Shown here: positions 9,846 to 18,309 of the stretch, in pieces | Layout of the letters: each line of letters opens with the position of its first letter | Position numbering within the stretch: the stretch's first letter is position 1 | Origin: Blautia glucerasea | GTDB taxonomy: Bacteria > Bacillota > Clostridia > Lachnospirales > Lachnospiraceae | Reading direction: 5' to 3' | Assembly: GCF_013304385.1 (NCBI RefSeq) | Contig: NZ_JAAITU010000011.1 | Span: 24,922 to 88,921, forward strand | DNA: 64,000 bases | The notes under the pieces: model-generated | Told to the model about the DNA's origin: nothing | Seen by the model: the letters and a program-made list of their open reading frames with translations, nothing else | Databases searched by the model: none | Made by a program: the position numbers and the translations under genes

Positions 9846-10109
9846 ATGGTAAGTCAGAAAGTAATTGTGAATAATCCATCAGGACTGCATCTGCGTCCGG
9901 CAGGAATCCTGTGTAAGGAGGCAATCAAATTCAAATCATTGATTACATTTACATTCAGTGGGGGAACTGCAAACGCCAAAAGCGTACTGAGCGTGCTTGG
10001 GGCATGTGTGAAGTGCGGAGATGAGATTGAACTGGTGTGCGAAGGTGCAGATGAAAAGGAAGCACTGGAAGCATTGGTAAAGGCAATTGAAGGCGGATTA
10101 GGGGAATAA
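9846..10109 (+). CDS. ptsH: HPr phosphocarrier protein
   Basis: HPr passes phosphate from enzyme I to the sugar-specific EIIA proteins of the phosphotransferase system. In Firmicutes, Ser46 phosphorylation also makes it a co-repressor with CcpA. Both sites are at the standard numbers: His15 in GLHLRPA and Ser46 in NAKSVLSVLG. The length of 87 residues is normal. An intact His15 argues against the catabolite-only homologue Crh. The gene follows cdaR by 11 bases and is not next to ptsI, so it could be a second HPr. Confidence 0.93.
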   Translation: MVSQKVIVNNPSGLHLRPAGILCKEAIKFKSLITFTFSGGTANAKSVLSVLGACVKCGDEIELVCEGADEKEALEALVKAIEGGLGE

Positions 10110-10120
10110 GGAGATCTTAA

Positions 10121-12229
10121 GTGAAAAAAAGAATTGTATCTATGCTTTTGTGTGCAGCTATGTGTATGACAGCTGCGCCGTCTGCTTATGCTATGGAAGT
10201 GGATTCTTTTACAGAGACTGCTGCAGAAGGGTCAGATGAGGGGTTTGAGGATTTAACTGCTGTACCATCAAAGGAGGCAGGTGAAACAGGAACTGAGTCA
10301 GAAACTGTGACAGGGACTGAAACAGAGACTGAAACGGAGACTACTACAGAGATTACTGATATTGGCCAGGATGAACTGACGGGAGCAGATGTGCAGGAGA
10401 GCACTGTACAGGAGGAGCCGTCCGCTGATGCGTCCGGACTGGATGCAGACAGCCAGGAAAGTCTGTTTAATGATGGGAATGTTTTTGCTGGTGAGGATCT
10501 TTCAGCACAGGAAGCAGGTAATACTGCCGGAAGCTGGCGTTGGGATCAGGCATCAGGCGCTTTTTCCTACTACGACCCATCAGGGAAACAGGTGGCTCTG
10601 CCTCAATTGGATCAGGAATACCAGGCGCAGGGAAAATACACAGGATATTATCTGATCGATGGAAATTATTACTGCCTGGATGAGCATGGAGTTCCACGTA
10701 CAGGTATGATCCAGCTTACTGCGAACGGTGTGACTTCCACCTATTATTTCCAGGAAGAAAAAGATGCTTATGGTATTGCAGGCAGAATGTTCTATGGCGG
10801 ATGGCTTTGCCGGCAGACAGATCAGGGTGAGAAGTGGCAGTTTTTTAATACTGGCAGAGACAATGTGGCCGATCTGGGTAAGCTATATGAGCATGGAACC
10901 ATTGTTACCAAACTGGATCCGGCTGTAAAAGGAGACAGATCTTATCTTCTGGATAAGAATGGCTATATCCTTAAAAATGCCATGAAGAAGGCTGAGAATG
11001 GTAAGTATTATCTGACGGATGCCCAGGGGCAGATCTATATCAATAAGATCGTCACCTATAAAGGCAGCAAGTATTATGTGGGCAAGTATGGCAGCCGTGC
11101 AACATGGAAGAATTGCTGGCATCGCTGTACAGGTGCGGGGAACCGGATGTATTATTTCGGTAAAACACCTGGCAAGATCGTCAAAAAGACTGGCTGGCAG
11201 AAGGTAACTGTAAATGGTAAATTTTATGGATGGTTCTATTTTACAAAGAATGGAAACCATTATAAGAACAAGCTGCTGAAGTCCGGTTACTATTTCAGAG
11301 AAAACGGAAAGCTTGCCGGCGGCATGTATAAGGTTGGGAAGAAGACATACTTCTTTACACCAAGTACCTCATCCAAAAGGAATGGCAAGATGGTTAAGGG
11401 ACGTCTGGCAACAGACGGTACCAACTGGTATTATGCATATAAGACTGGTGTACTTCGCAAGAGCGGCTGGCAGAAGGTGAAGGGCAATTCCTATTACTTC
11501 AAGAATTACAAAGCAGTTCGCAATACATTTATCAAAAAAGGAAGTACATACGGATATCTGGACAATACAGGAAGATTTACAACAGGATGGGTGATTGAAA
11601 ATGATTCAAAGAATCTGGTTCGGTATATTGACCCATCTAAGAAAGGCTTTGTGAAGAATACATCCTGTGTGATCGATGGTCTGCGTTATTACTTTGATGC
11701 AGACGGTTACAGGATCAATGATGTGACTGATCGGGTGGCTGGACCATATTCTGTTACAGTAGACCGTGTGAATGGGGTTATGACTGTATATAATTCCAAT
11801 CGCACCATTCCGGTAAAGAGTATCCGCGTTTCTGTTGGACTACCATCCACACCTACCCCGGTAGGTACATTCAGGCTTAGCCGCAGCGCCAGATGGCAGC
11901 CGTTGATGGGTAATTCCTGGGGACAGTATGGGACACATGTAACTGGCAATGTTCTTGTGCATTCCGTACCAGGAGGCAGCCCGGATGTATATGCACTTCC
12001 GGCAGGATTTTACAATATGCTTGGAGAGCCTGCTTCCCATGGATGTATCCGTGTATGTGTAGCAGATGCCAAGTGGGTTTATGAGAACTGCAATGGATCT
12101 GCGATTACTATTTTTGATGGCACAGCCAGGAGCGAAGAAGTATTCAAGGGACCGTTGGGACGCAATCCGCTGGTAGCTCTGCGTGCGCCATACACTTTTG
12201 ATCCTACAGATCCTTCTATTACAAAATAA
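10121..12229 (+). CDS. Secreted L,D-transpeptidase with cell-wall-binding repeats
   Basis: This enzyme forms or edits 3-3 peptide cross-links in peptidoglycan outside the cell. It starts at GTG with AAGGAG at 10108-10113. A signal peptide (ending near SAYAM) is followed by a Thr/Glu-rich linker with a TETETETET run, then a long array of aromatic, glycine-rich repeats of the choline/cell-wall-binding type (pattern KYYLTDAQGQ, YYFKN). The C-terminal YkuD domain carries SHGCIRVC with catalytic Cys642 and His640. The length is 702 residues. A strong terminator follows. The gene just downstream is a lysozyme with the same repeats, so the two probably share a wall ligand. Confidence 0.93.
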   Translation: MKKRIVSMLLCAAMCMTAAPSAYAMEVDSFTETAAEGSDEGFEDLTAVPSKEAGETGTESETVTGTETETETETTTEITDIGQDELTGADVQESTVQEEPSADASGLDADSQESLFNDGNVFAGEDLSAQEAGNTAGSWRWDQASGAFSYYDPSGKQVALPQLDQEYQAQGKYTGYYLIDGNYYCLDEHGVPRTGMIQLTANGVTSTYYFQEEKDAYGIAGRMFYGGWLCRQTDQGEKWQFFNTGRDNVADLGKLYEHGTIVTKLDPAVKGDRSYLLDKNGYILKNAMKKAENGKYYLTDAQGQIYINKIVTYKGSKYYVGKYGSRATWKNCWHRCTGAGNRMYYFGKTPGKIVKKTGWQKVTVNGKFYGWFYFTKNGNHYKNKLLKSGYYFRENGKLAGGMYKVGKKTYFFTPSTSSKRNGKMVKGRLATDGTNWYYAYKTGVLRKSGWQKVKGNSYYFKNYKAVRNTFIKKGSTYGYLDNTGRFTTGWVIENDSKNLVRYIDPSKKGFVKNTSCVIDGLRYYFDADGYRINDVTDRVAGPYSVTVDRVNGVMTVYNSNRTIPVKSIRVSVGLPSTPTPVGTFRLSRSARWQPLMGNSWGQYGTHVTGNVLVHSVPGGSPDVYALPAGFYNMLGEPASHGCIRVCVADAKWVYENCNGSAITIFDGTARSEEVFKGPLGRNPLVALRAPYTFDPTDPSITK

Positions 12230-12238
12230 ATTACAATG

Positions 12239-12270
12239 GGAGATGTTGCTGCGGCAGCATCTCCTTTTTT
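12239..12270 (+). terminator. Intrinsic terminator after the L,D-transpeptidase gene
   Basis: GGAGATG (12239-12245) pairs with CATCTCC (12258-12264), with an inner CTG-CAG pair and a three-base bulge. Six T follow at 12265-12270. Confidence 0.9.
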
Positions 12271-12369
12271 ACAATGCAACCAGTGATACTATTTTGCCTA
12301 TGTTTGTTTTCTGTCCAGTATCTTTGGGGTGATTAGGTGTGATAGTTTGGAACGGCGTGGAAAATCTTG

Positions 12370-12398
12370 TTGAAATTCAGGGGATTCCTATGTATAAT
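12370..12398 (+). promoter_or_regulatory. Sigma-A promoter of the GH25 lysozyme gene
   Basis: TTGAAA (12370-12375), a 17-base spacer and a perfect TATAAT (12393-12398) lie between the upstream terminator and the gene at 12528. The leader of about 120 bases is long; I see no known riboswitch in it. Confidence 0.85.
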
Positions 12399-12527
12399 AA
12401 ACAAGTAACAAAAATGTAATAATTTTGATAAGGTTTGGTGCTGATTCCTCAGGAGAGTCTTTTAAGCTCAGGCTGGGAAGGCGTCAATTGTGAGGAGTTT
12501 TGTTAAGAAAGGATTTGGAGGGTATAA

Positions 12528-14087
12528 ATGAAAAACTGGAAAAAGTGGCTGACCTGCGGGATGCTTGCAATGGCATTGGGAACAGCAGGGATTTCTGGAA
12601 CGAAGGATGTAAAAGCAGAAAGTGTGAATCCGGCATTACTGCGGCAGAACGTAGCGGAAGGAGAAGAGGTTCCGCAGGTAGGGGCTACCAGCTCTTCTGC
12701 TGTGGACAAACGTGCATGGAGACGGATCAACGGTGTGTGTTACAATGGCAGCGGCGCAGAGATTCCCGGAGTGGTAACAAGAGGTATCGATGTATCAGAA
12801 TGGCAGGGGAAGATCAACTGGCAGAAAGTGAAAAATTCAGACATTGATTTTGCTTTTATCCGTATTTCCTCTGGTACAGATTATATGGATAAGTATTATG
12901 ATTATAATATGAGTTCTGCGAATGAAGCAGACCTTCCGGTTGGAACTTACGTATACAGCAAAGCCACCACTACCACTGCAGCTTTAAAGGAAGCACAGCT
13001 GGCCATCAGTAAGATGAACGGCTACAAGGTTTCCTATCCGGTTGTATATGATATTGAATATTCCAAAATGGAATCTTTATCTAAGAACCAGATCGCAAGA
13101 ATGACCCTTGCCTTCTGCAATGAAGTGAAGGCTGCCGGATATACGCCAATGGTTTATATGAATACCCACTGGTATAAAGAAAAGGTAAATATGAGTATGC
13201 TGTCCGGTCTTGACGTATGGATCGCAAGCTACAGTGATAAGAATCCTGCACCAGACAGAAGTGTATACAATTATGGGATCTGGCAGTGTACAGCCGGGAA
13301 TCTTGGAGAAGGCTCTTACATGCGTACTACCAAAGGGCTGGTAGCAGGTATTCCTAAAGAAAATAATGTGGACCTGAATTATGGCTTTGTAGATTATACT
13401 ACACGTGTGACGCCCAGATGGTCAGCGAGGGAAGGATATACCCCTGCAACAGAAGCATCTACATCTGATATATCTGTAAAAAACGGCTGGTATACAGAAA
13501 ATGGCAGACAGTGTTATTACATCAATGATGAGCGTGTAAAGGGCTGGAAGCAGATTAATGGTAAATACTATTACTTCCATCCAGTATCCGGTAATATGTA
13601 CGTGAACAGCCTTGTAAAAGTAAATGGTGTAGTGTATTATGTGGACAAAAATGGTGTACGTACGGCCAAACGCTGGGTAACAAAAAGCGGCAACAAATAT
13701 TATATTGGCAGCAAGGGCATTGCCTTAAAGGGCAGCCAGAGGATCAAAGGAAAATATTATTTCTTTGATCTGGACACCAGGATCATGTACAGGAATAAAA
13801 AGCTGGTAAGGAATGGAAGGATCTTCTATTTCGGAAATAATGGTGTAAGATTTAACGGAGGATTTAAGACCATCCGGGAAAATGGAGCGTATAATACCTA
13901 TTATTTCCAGAAGAACGGACAGGCAAAGAAGGGCTGGCTGAGATTAAACGGTAAGAAATATTATTTCTATCCTTCTGGTGACAAAGCAGGTGTATGTGCA
14001 AAGCATACAAGAATCCGGACAGCCAGCGGAATGATCTACGTGTTTGATAAAAACGGTGTCTATGTGAGACGATATAAGCGGAAATAA
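12528..14087 (+). CDS. Secreted GH25 lysozyme (muramidase) with cell-wall-binding repeats
   Basis: This protein cleaves the MurNAc-GlcNAc bond of peptidoglycan. A signal peptide occupies about residues 1-30. The GH25 domain starts at RGIDVSEWQGKINW (Asp88) and has the catalytic DIE motif at Asp175-Glu177 (VVYDIEYS). The C-terminal 200 residues are aromatic repeats of the cell-wall-binding type (GWKQINGKYYYFHP and later copies). The length is 519 residues. It has its own promoter. The repeats resemble those of the transpeptidase upstream, so the pair may act at the same wall sites. Confidence 0.94.
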   Translation: MKNWKKWLTCGMLAMALGTAGISGTKDVKAESVNPALLRQNVAEGEEVPQVGATSSSAVDKRAWRRINGVCYNGSGAEIPGVVTRGIDVSEWQGKINWQKVKNSDIDFAFIRISSGTDYMDKYYDYNMSSANEADLPVGTYVYSKATTTTAALKEAQLAISKMNGYKVSYPVVYDIEYSKMESLSKNQIARMTLAFCNEVKAAGYTPMVYMNTHWYKEKVNMSMLSGLDVWIASYSDKNPAPDRSVYNYGIWQCTAGNLGEGSYMRTTKGLVAGIPKENNVDLNYGFVDYTTRVTPRWSAREGYTPATEASTSDISVKNGWYTENGRQCYYINDERVKGWKQINGKYYYFHPVSGNMYVNSLVKVNGVVYYVDKNGVRTAKRWVTKSGNKYYIGSKGIALKGSQRIKGKYYFFDLDTRIMYRNKKLVRNGRIFYFGNNGVRFNGGFKTIRENGAYNTYYFQKNGQAKKGWLRLNGKKYYFYPSGDKAGVCAKHTRIRTASGMIYVFDKNGVYVRRYKRK

Positions 14088-14160
14088 AGAGAAACAGGTC
14101 AATACAGCCTGTAAACAAAAAGCTAAGGAAAATATACGCAAATAAGGATAAACAGGGACT

Positions 14161-15300
14161 ATGAAGAAAATTGTGATCATCGGAGCAAATGATTTTCAGC
14201 GCCCGCTCATAAGAAAAGCCAAGGACATGGGTTATCAGACCCATGTCTTTGCATGGAGAGAAGGCGCTACAGGTGCGGCAGATGCAGATTACTTTTATGA
14301 GATCAGTATTACTGAAAAAGAAAAAATATTGGAGATCTGTAAACAGATCCAGCCGGATGGAGTAGCGACTATTGGCTCTGACCTGGCAAATATAACGGTA
14401 CAGTATCTGGCTGAAAGGCTGGGACTTCCAGGCAATTCGGAAGAGTGTATCAAAAACTCTACCAATAAGTATGCCATGCGGAAGGCCTTTCTTCTGGCTG
14501 GGATCCCTGTACCTTTTTTTACGAGCGTGGAAGAAGAGGACAAGGTACAGATACCGGAATATCCGGTGATCGTAAAGCCTACAGACCGTTCCGGGAGCAG
14601 GGCCATCACAAAGGTAAACAACTCAAGGGAGCTGAAGGCTGCTATCACTGCCGCAGTCAGTCAGTCCTTTGAAAAGAAAGCCATTGTGGAAGGCTATCTT
14701 TCCGGGGATGAATATAGCATGGAAACCATAAGCTTTGCAGGACAGCATCATTGTCTGGCTATTACAAAGAAATATACCACAGGAACTCCTCATTTTATTG
14801 AAACAGGTCATTTGCAGCCTGCACCTCTTCATACTGAAACAGAAGAAAAAGCAAAGAAAATGATTTTTGCAGCTTTGGATGCCCTGCAGGTGAAAAATGG
14901 CGCCGGTCACAGCGAATTCCGTATTGATGAAAAGGGTGATATCCACATTATTGAGATCGGATCCAGAATGGGCGGGGACTGTATCGGCTCACATCTGGTG
15001 CCTTTGTCCACAGGACAGGATTTTGTAGGAATGGTGGTGGACATAGCATTAGGGAATGCGCCCAAATTTGCCCGGAAGCAGGAAGGAATGTATGCAGCCA
15101 TTCGTTTTATCATGGATGAAAAAGATCTTCAGGCTTATTACCAATTAAAAGAAACGTGCCCTGAGATCATCCGGGAGTTTGTGCTGGACAGTCAGCCTGG
15201 CTCCCATCCTATTACAGACAGTGGCTCCAGATATGGGTATTATATTGTGCAGACCGATTCTCTGGAGCAGGCGCGCAAAATCCTGGGCTCCGTCAGTTGA
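14161..15300 (+). CDS. ATP-grasp ligase, substrate unknown (1)
   Basis: ATP-grasp enzymes activate a carboxylate with ATP and join it to an amine or similar group. This 379-residue protein has an N-terminal nucleotide-fold start (KKIVIIGANDFQRPLI), a central ATP-grasp region (YPVIVKPTDRSGSRAI, an EGYLSGDEYSMETIS segment) and the metal-binding end (HIIEIGSRMGGDCIGSHLV). This layout is close to that of carbamoyl-phosphate synthase-like and amino-acid ligases. A second, clearly related protein follows at 15385. The neighbours (WecE, GtrB-like GT, SMR pair) suggest that it might acylate an amino sugar, but this is inference. A promoter for the next gene lies across its stop codon. Confidence 0.85.
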   Translation: MKKIVIIGANDFQRPLIRKAKDMGYQTHVFAWREGATGAADADYFYEISITEKEKILEICKQIQPDGVATIGSDLANITVQYLAERLGLPGNSEECIKNSTNKYAMRKAFLLAGIPVPFFTSVEEEDKVQIPEYPVIVKPTDRSGSRAITKVNNSRELKAAITAAVSQSFEKKAIVEGYLSGDEYSMETISFAGQHHCLAITKKYTTGTPHFIETGHLQPAPLHTETEEKAKKMIFAALDALQVKNGAGHSEFRIDEKGDIHIIEIGSRMGGDCIGSHLVPLSTGQDFVGMVVDIALGNAPKFARKQEGMYAAIRFIMDEKDLQAYYQLKETCPEIIREFVLDSQPGSHPITDSGSRYGYYIVQTDSLEQARKILGSVS

Positions 15301-15325
15301 CAGTATCGGACAAAAACGCTATGAT
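15297..15325 (+). promoter_or_regulatory. Sigma-A promoter overlapping the stop codon of the first ATP-grasp gene
   Basis: A perfect TTGACA (15297-15302) spans the TGA stop. A 17-base spacer and TATGAT (15320-15325) follow. It is the best candidate for the start of the transcript through 15385-19432 and perhaps beyond. Confidence 0.85.
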
Positions 15326-15384
15326 ATGATACAGCGATAACCGGGCGGTTCATGCCCTGATTTTTAAGAAGAGGTAGGGATTCC

Positions 15385-16572
15385 ATGAAGAAACTGATGA
15401 TCCTGGGAGCCAGTTACTCTCAGATGCCACTGATCCAGGCGGCGAAAAGGCTGGGGATTTATACCATTGTCTGCAGCACACCAGGCAGCTGGCCAGGTTT
15501 TGCAGAAGCAGACGAATGTTCCTATACAGACATATCAGATCCACAGGCAGTGCTGGCAGAGGCAAGACGCACACAGATCCAGGGGATCACCACCTGTTGT
15601 CTTGATACAGGAGTACCGGCTATAGGGACTGTGTGTGAAGCTATGGGGCTTACCGGGCCAAAAGCCATTCCTGCACAGACAGCCTCTGATAAATGGAAAA
15701 TGAAAGAAGCCTTTGTAAAGGCAGGGGTACAGACAGCACGGCATATCCGTGTAAGATCTGAGGAAGAACTGGAAGCCGCCCTTTCCCAGCTTACCTTTCC
15801 TGTGATCCTGAAGGCAGTAGACCTGATGGGGAGCAGAGGGATTTTTCGCAGCAATACAAAAGAAGAAGCAAGAGCCAATTACAGGCTTACTATGGAAGCT
15901 ACAGGGAAGGATTACTGCCTTGTAGAAGAATTTATAGAAGGCACTTTATTTGGGGCAGAAGCTATGCTGAAGGACGGAAAGTTTTTGTATTGCCTTCTGG
16001 ATAATACAGAAGCTTTCATCAGCGCAGTGCCTACACCGGTAGGACATTCTGTGCCTTTTGATGAAGAGGAAGCTCTTGGCGCGCAGGCCAGGGAGCAGGT
16101 GGGCAAAGCAGTAAAAGCCCTGGGACTTGATAATTGTCCTGTGAATTGTGACCTGATCTGGAAGGATGGCAGGGTTTATGTGGTCGAGATCACTGCCAGG
16201 GCAGGAGCTACTTGTCTGCCGGAGATTGTAGGAGAGTTTTTTGGTATAAATTATTATGAAGCCATTGTAAGGCTGGCTCTGGATCTTGGAGTTGAAGAGA
16301 TGTTCCATCTGGATGGAGAACATCCTGCTGTTTTGTCACATACTCTGTTATCTTTACGTGATGGGATCGTAAAAGAGATCAGGAATGACAATGCACCATC
16401 CGGGGATATCCTGGATCTTTCTTTCAACATTTGCCCTGGAGAAGAGATACACAGATATCGTAATGGCAGGGACAGGCTGGGGCAGGTGATCCTGAAGGGC
16501 AGCATACTTACAGAATGCAGAAAGAGACTTCAGGAAGTTTTATCAAAAATACACATTGAATTTATGGAATAA
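15385..16572 (+). CDS. ATP-grasp ligase, substrate unknown (2)
   Basis: This 395-residue ATP-grasp protein has the same architecture as its upstream neighbour. The N-terminus is KKLMILGASYSQMPLIQAA, the nucleotide-binding region FPVILKAVDLMGSRGI, the EEFIEGTLFGAEAML segment follows, and the metal site is VYVVEITARAGATCLPEI. An extra C-terminal domain of about 90 residues is present. It likely makes an amide or peptide-like bond. It has its own promoter and runs into the SMR transporter and glycosyltransferase genes. Having two tandem ligases suggests two additions, or two steps, on the same precursor; no substrate can be read from sequence. Confidence 0.85.
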   Translation: MKKLMILGASYSQMPLIQAAKRLGIYTIVCSTPGSWPGFAEADECSYTDISDPQAVLAEARRTQIQGITTCCLDTGVPAIGTVCEAMGLTGPKAIPAQTASDKWKMKEAFVKAGVQTARHIRVRSEEELEAALSQLTFPVILKAVDLMGSRGIFRSNTKEEARANYRLTMEATGKDYCLVEEFIEGTLFGAEAMLKDGKFLYCLLDNTEAFISAVPTPVGHSVPFDEEEALGAQAREQVGKAVKALGLDNCPVNCDLIWKDGRVYVVEITARAGATCLPEIVGEFFGINYYEAIVRLALDLGVEEMFHLDGEHPAVLSHTLLSLRDGIVKEIRNDNAPSGDILDLSFNICPGEEIHRYRNGRDRLGQVILKGSILTECRKRLQEVLSKIHIEFME

Positions 16573-16587
16573 TTATGGGAAAATAGC

Positions 16588-16944
16588 ATGAAAGAGAATG
16601 GAAAGCAAAAGACAGCAGGACTTTTTCTGGTTCTGCATGTAAGCCTTCTGATGAGTTCTTTAAGCGGTGTATGTTCCAAAATGGCAGCCAATCAGAAAAG
16701 TTTGATCGGCTTTGCTTTATGGTATGGAGGCGTTCTTCTGATCATGGCTTTGTATGCCCTGATCTGGCAGCAGATCCTGAAGCATCTGCCATTGACGGTG
16801 GCTTATGCTAATAAGCCGGTAAGCTTGATCTGGGGGATGATCTGGGGTACCTTTATTTTTGGTGAGAAGATCACCTGGAATATGATCCTTGGGGCACTGA
16901 TCATTTTTGGAGGAATTTACCTGGTGGTGACTGCTGATGAATGA
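16588..16944 (+). CDS. SMR/EamA-type small membrane transporter subunit (ArnE-like)
   Basis: This 118-residue protein with four hydrophobic helices resembles the small multidrug-resistance/DMT superfamily half-transporters. The features are an N-terminal helix with a small-residue face, LPLTVAYANKPVSLIWG in the middle helix, and GEKITWNMILGALIIFGGIYLV at the end. In the aminoarabinose pathway a pair of such proteins (ArnE/ArnF) flips a lipid-linked amino sugar across the membrane. Here too there are two, overlapping by 8 bases, directly before an ArnC/GtrB-like glycosyltransferase, which supports a flippase role. A drug-efflux role is less likely in this setting. Confidence 0.8.
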   Translation: MKENGKQKTAGLFLVLHVSLLMSSLSGVCSKMAANQKSLIGFALWYGGVLLIMALYALIWQQILKHLPLTVAYANKPVSLIWGMIWGTFIFGEKITWNMILGALIIFGGIYLVVTADE

Positions 16945-17281
16945 ACTGCAGATTTATATATGTATTCTGATCGTATCCGTATTTGTGGCATCCCTTTCCC
17001 AGATATTGCTGAAGATATCTGCCAATAAGACATACAGGGACAGACTTCACGAATATCTGAATCCTTATGTGATCACAGGATACGGACTTTTGTTCCTGTC
17101 AACACTTCTTACAATGGTGGCATTAAAGAAAGTACCCCTTTCTCTGTCGCCTGTGATTGAGTCCAGCAGCTATATATTTGTGTCCCTGATGGGATATCTG
17201 GTGTTGAAGGAACGGTTTACCAAGAGAAAACTTCTGGGACTGCTGGTGATCCTTGTGGGGATCCTGGTATTCTCATTATAA
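16937..17281 (+). CDS. SMR/EamA-type small membrane transporter subunit (ArnF-like)
   Basis: This is the second half of the pair: 114 residues and four hydrophobic helices. It includes LSQILLKISANK in the first helix, VALKKVPLSLSPVIESSSY in the third and the typical SMR end KERFTKRKLLGLLVILVGILV. It starts inside the previous gene (8-base overlap), so equal amounts are likely made, as expected for a heterodimer with opposite topologies. The glycosyltransferase gene follows after 11 bases. Confidence 0.8.
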   Translation: MNELQIYICILIVSVFVASLSQILLKISANKTYRDRLHEYLNPYVITGYGLLFLSTLLTMVALKKVPLSLSPVIESSSYIFVSLMGYLVLKERFTKRKLLGLLVILVGILVFSL

Positions 17282-17292
17282 AAGGAGAAAAA

Positions 17293-18309
17293 ATGCTTTT
17301 ATCAATTGTGATCCCCTGCTACAGATCTGCCCATACCATTGAGAAGGTGGTGGAGATGAGCATGGAGGTGATTCGGACGATCCCCGGACTGGACTGTGAA
17401 TTTATCCTGGTGAATGATTGTTCCCCGGATGATACCTTTGAAGCTATCCGCAGGCTGGGCATCAAATATCCGAATGTAAAGGGAATTAATCTGGCTAAGA
17501 ATTTTGGTCAGCATAATGCCATCATGGCAGGACTTCATGAGGCAAAAGGGGATTATATCATGGGAATGGATGATGATATGCAGACCCACCCGTCGCAGAT
17601 CCCTGCCTTTATTAAGGCGATGGAAGAGGGCTATGATGTAGTCTTTGGAATATATAAGAAAAGAAAATTCAGTTTCATGAAGAATCTGACCAGCAAGATT
17701 GCTTCATTTATTGTATGGCATATGGTAGAGCGGCCTAAGGGACTGGAGGCTAGCAATTACTGGTGCTGCCGCAGGTATGTGCGGGATGAGATCGTGAAGT
17801 ATGAAGGTTACAATCTTTACCTGCAGATCCTGTTTTATCGAACTACTTCCAATATTGCCAATATTGAGATCCAGCATTTTTCAAGAGAAGAAGGAAGCTC
17901 CAATTATAATTTTAAAAAGGCGTTCCGCTTGTTTATGTCTTTTCTGAATTATACAGTGATCCCTCTTCGGGCAGCAGAGGTGATGGGAGTTCTGTTTTCC
18001 CTTACCGGATTTATACTGGCAGTGGCTGTGCTGATCCAGAAGCTGTCCAATCCTGATGTGGCTATGGGCTGGTCTTCCCTGATGTGTGCCATGCTGATCT
18101 TCTTCGGTATTACATTTCTGATGCTTGGAGTTATGGGAGAATATATCGGTAAGATGATTCTGAACCAGAATAAAACTCCTCAGTATGTAATACGGGAAAC
18201 AGTAAATGTTCAGAAGGCAGATGCTCAGAAGATAAGTGTTCAGAAGTCAGATGCTCAGGAACCGGCAGAAATTATACAGAAAAAAGGACATGGAAAAGCT
18301 GATGATTGA
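17293..18309 (+). CDS. GtrB/ArnC/CsbB-like polyprenyl-phosphate glycosyltransferase
   Basis: This GT2 enzyme of the dolichol-phosphate-mannose-synthase type makes an undecaprenyl-phosphate-linked sugar at the inner membrane face. The N-terminus reads LLSIVIPCYRSAHTIEKV, the metal motif lies in MGMDDDMQTHPSQ, and two C-terminal helices (about residues 225-245 and 260-285) anchor it, as in GtrB and CsbB. The length is 338 residues. The tail has an imperfect repeat (QKADAQK, QKSDAQE). With the SMR pair upstream and WecE downstream, the likely donor is an amino-dideoxy sugar nucleotide, but this is inferred from neighbours only. The ribosome site AAAGGAG is good. Confidence 0.88.
   Translation: MLLSIVIPCYRSAHTIEKVVEMSMEVIRTIPGLDCEFILVNDCSPDDTFEAIRRLGIKYPNVKGINLAKNFGQHNAIMAGLHEAKGDYIMGMDDDMQTHPSQIPAFIKAMEEGYDVVFGIYKKRKFSFMKNLTSKIASFIVWHMVERPKGLEASNYWCCRRYVRDEIVKYEGYNLYLQILFYRTTSNIANIEIQHFSREEGSSNYNFKKAFRLFMSFLNYTVIPLRAAEVMGVLFSLTGFILAVAVLIQKLSNPDVAMGWSSLMCAMLIFFGITFLMLGVMGEYIGKMILNQNKTPQYVIRETVNVQKADAQKISVQKSDAQEPAEIIQKKGHGKADD

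Noticed and set aside
18236..18301. Upstream start of the WecE gene
   Set aside because: It adds residues without homology. The start at 18302 gives 376 residues and the WecE-like MIDFN beginning.
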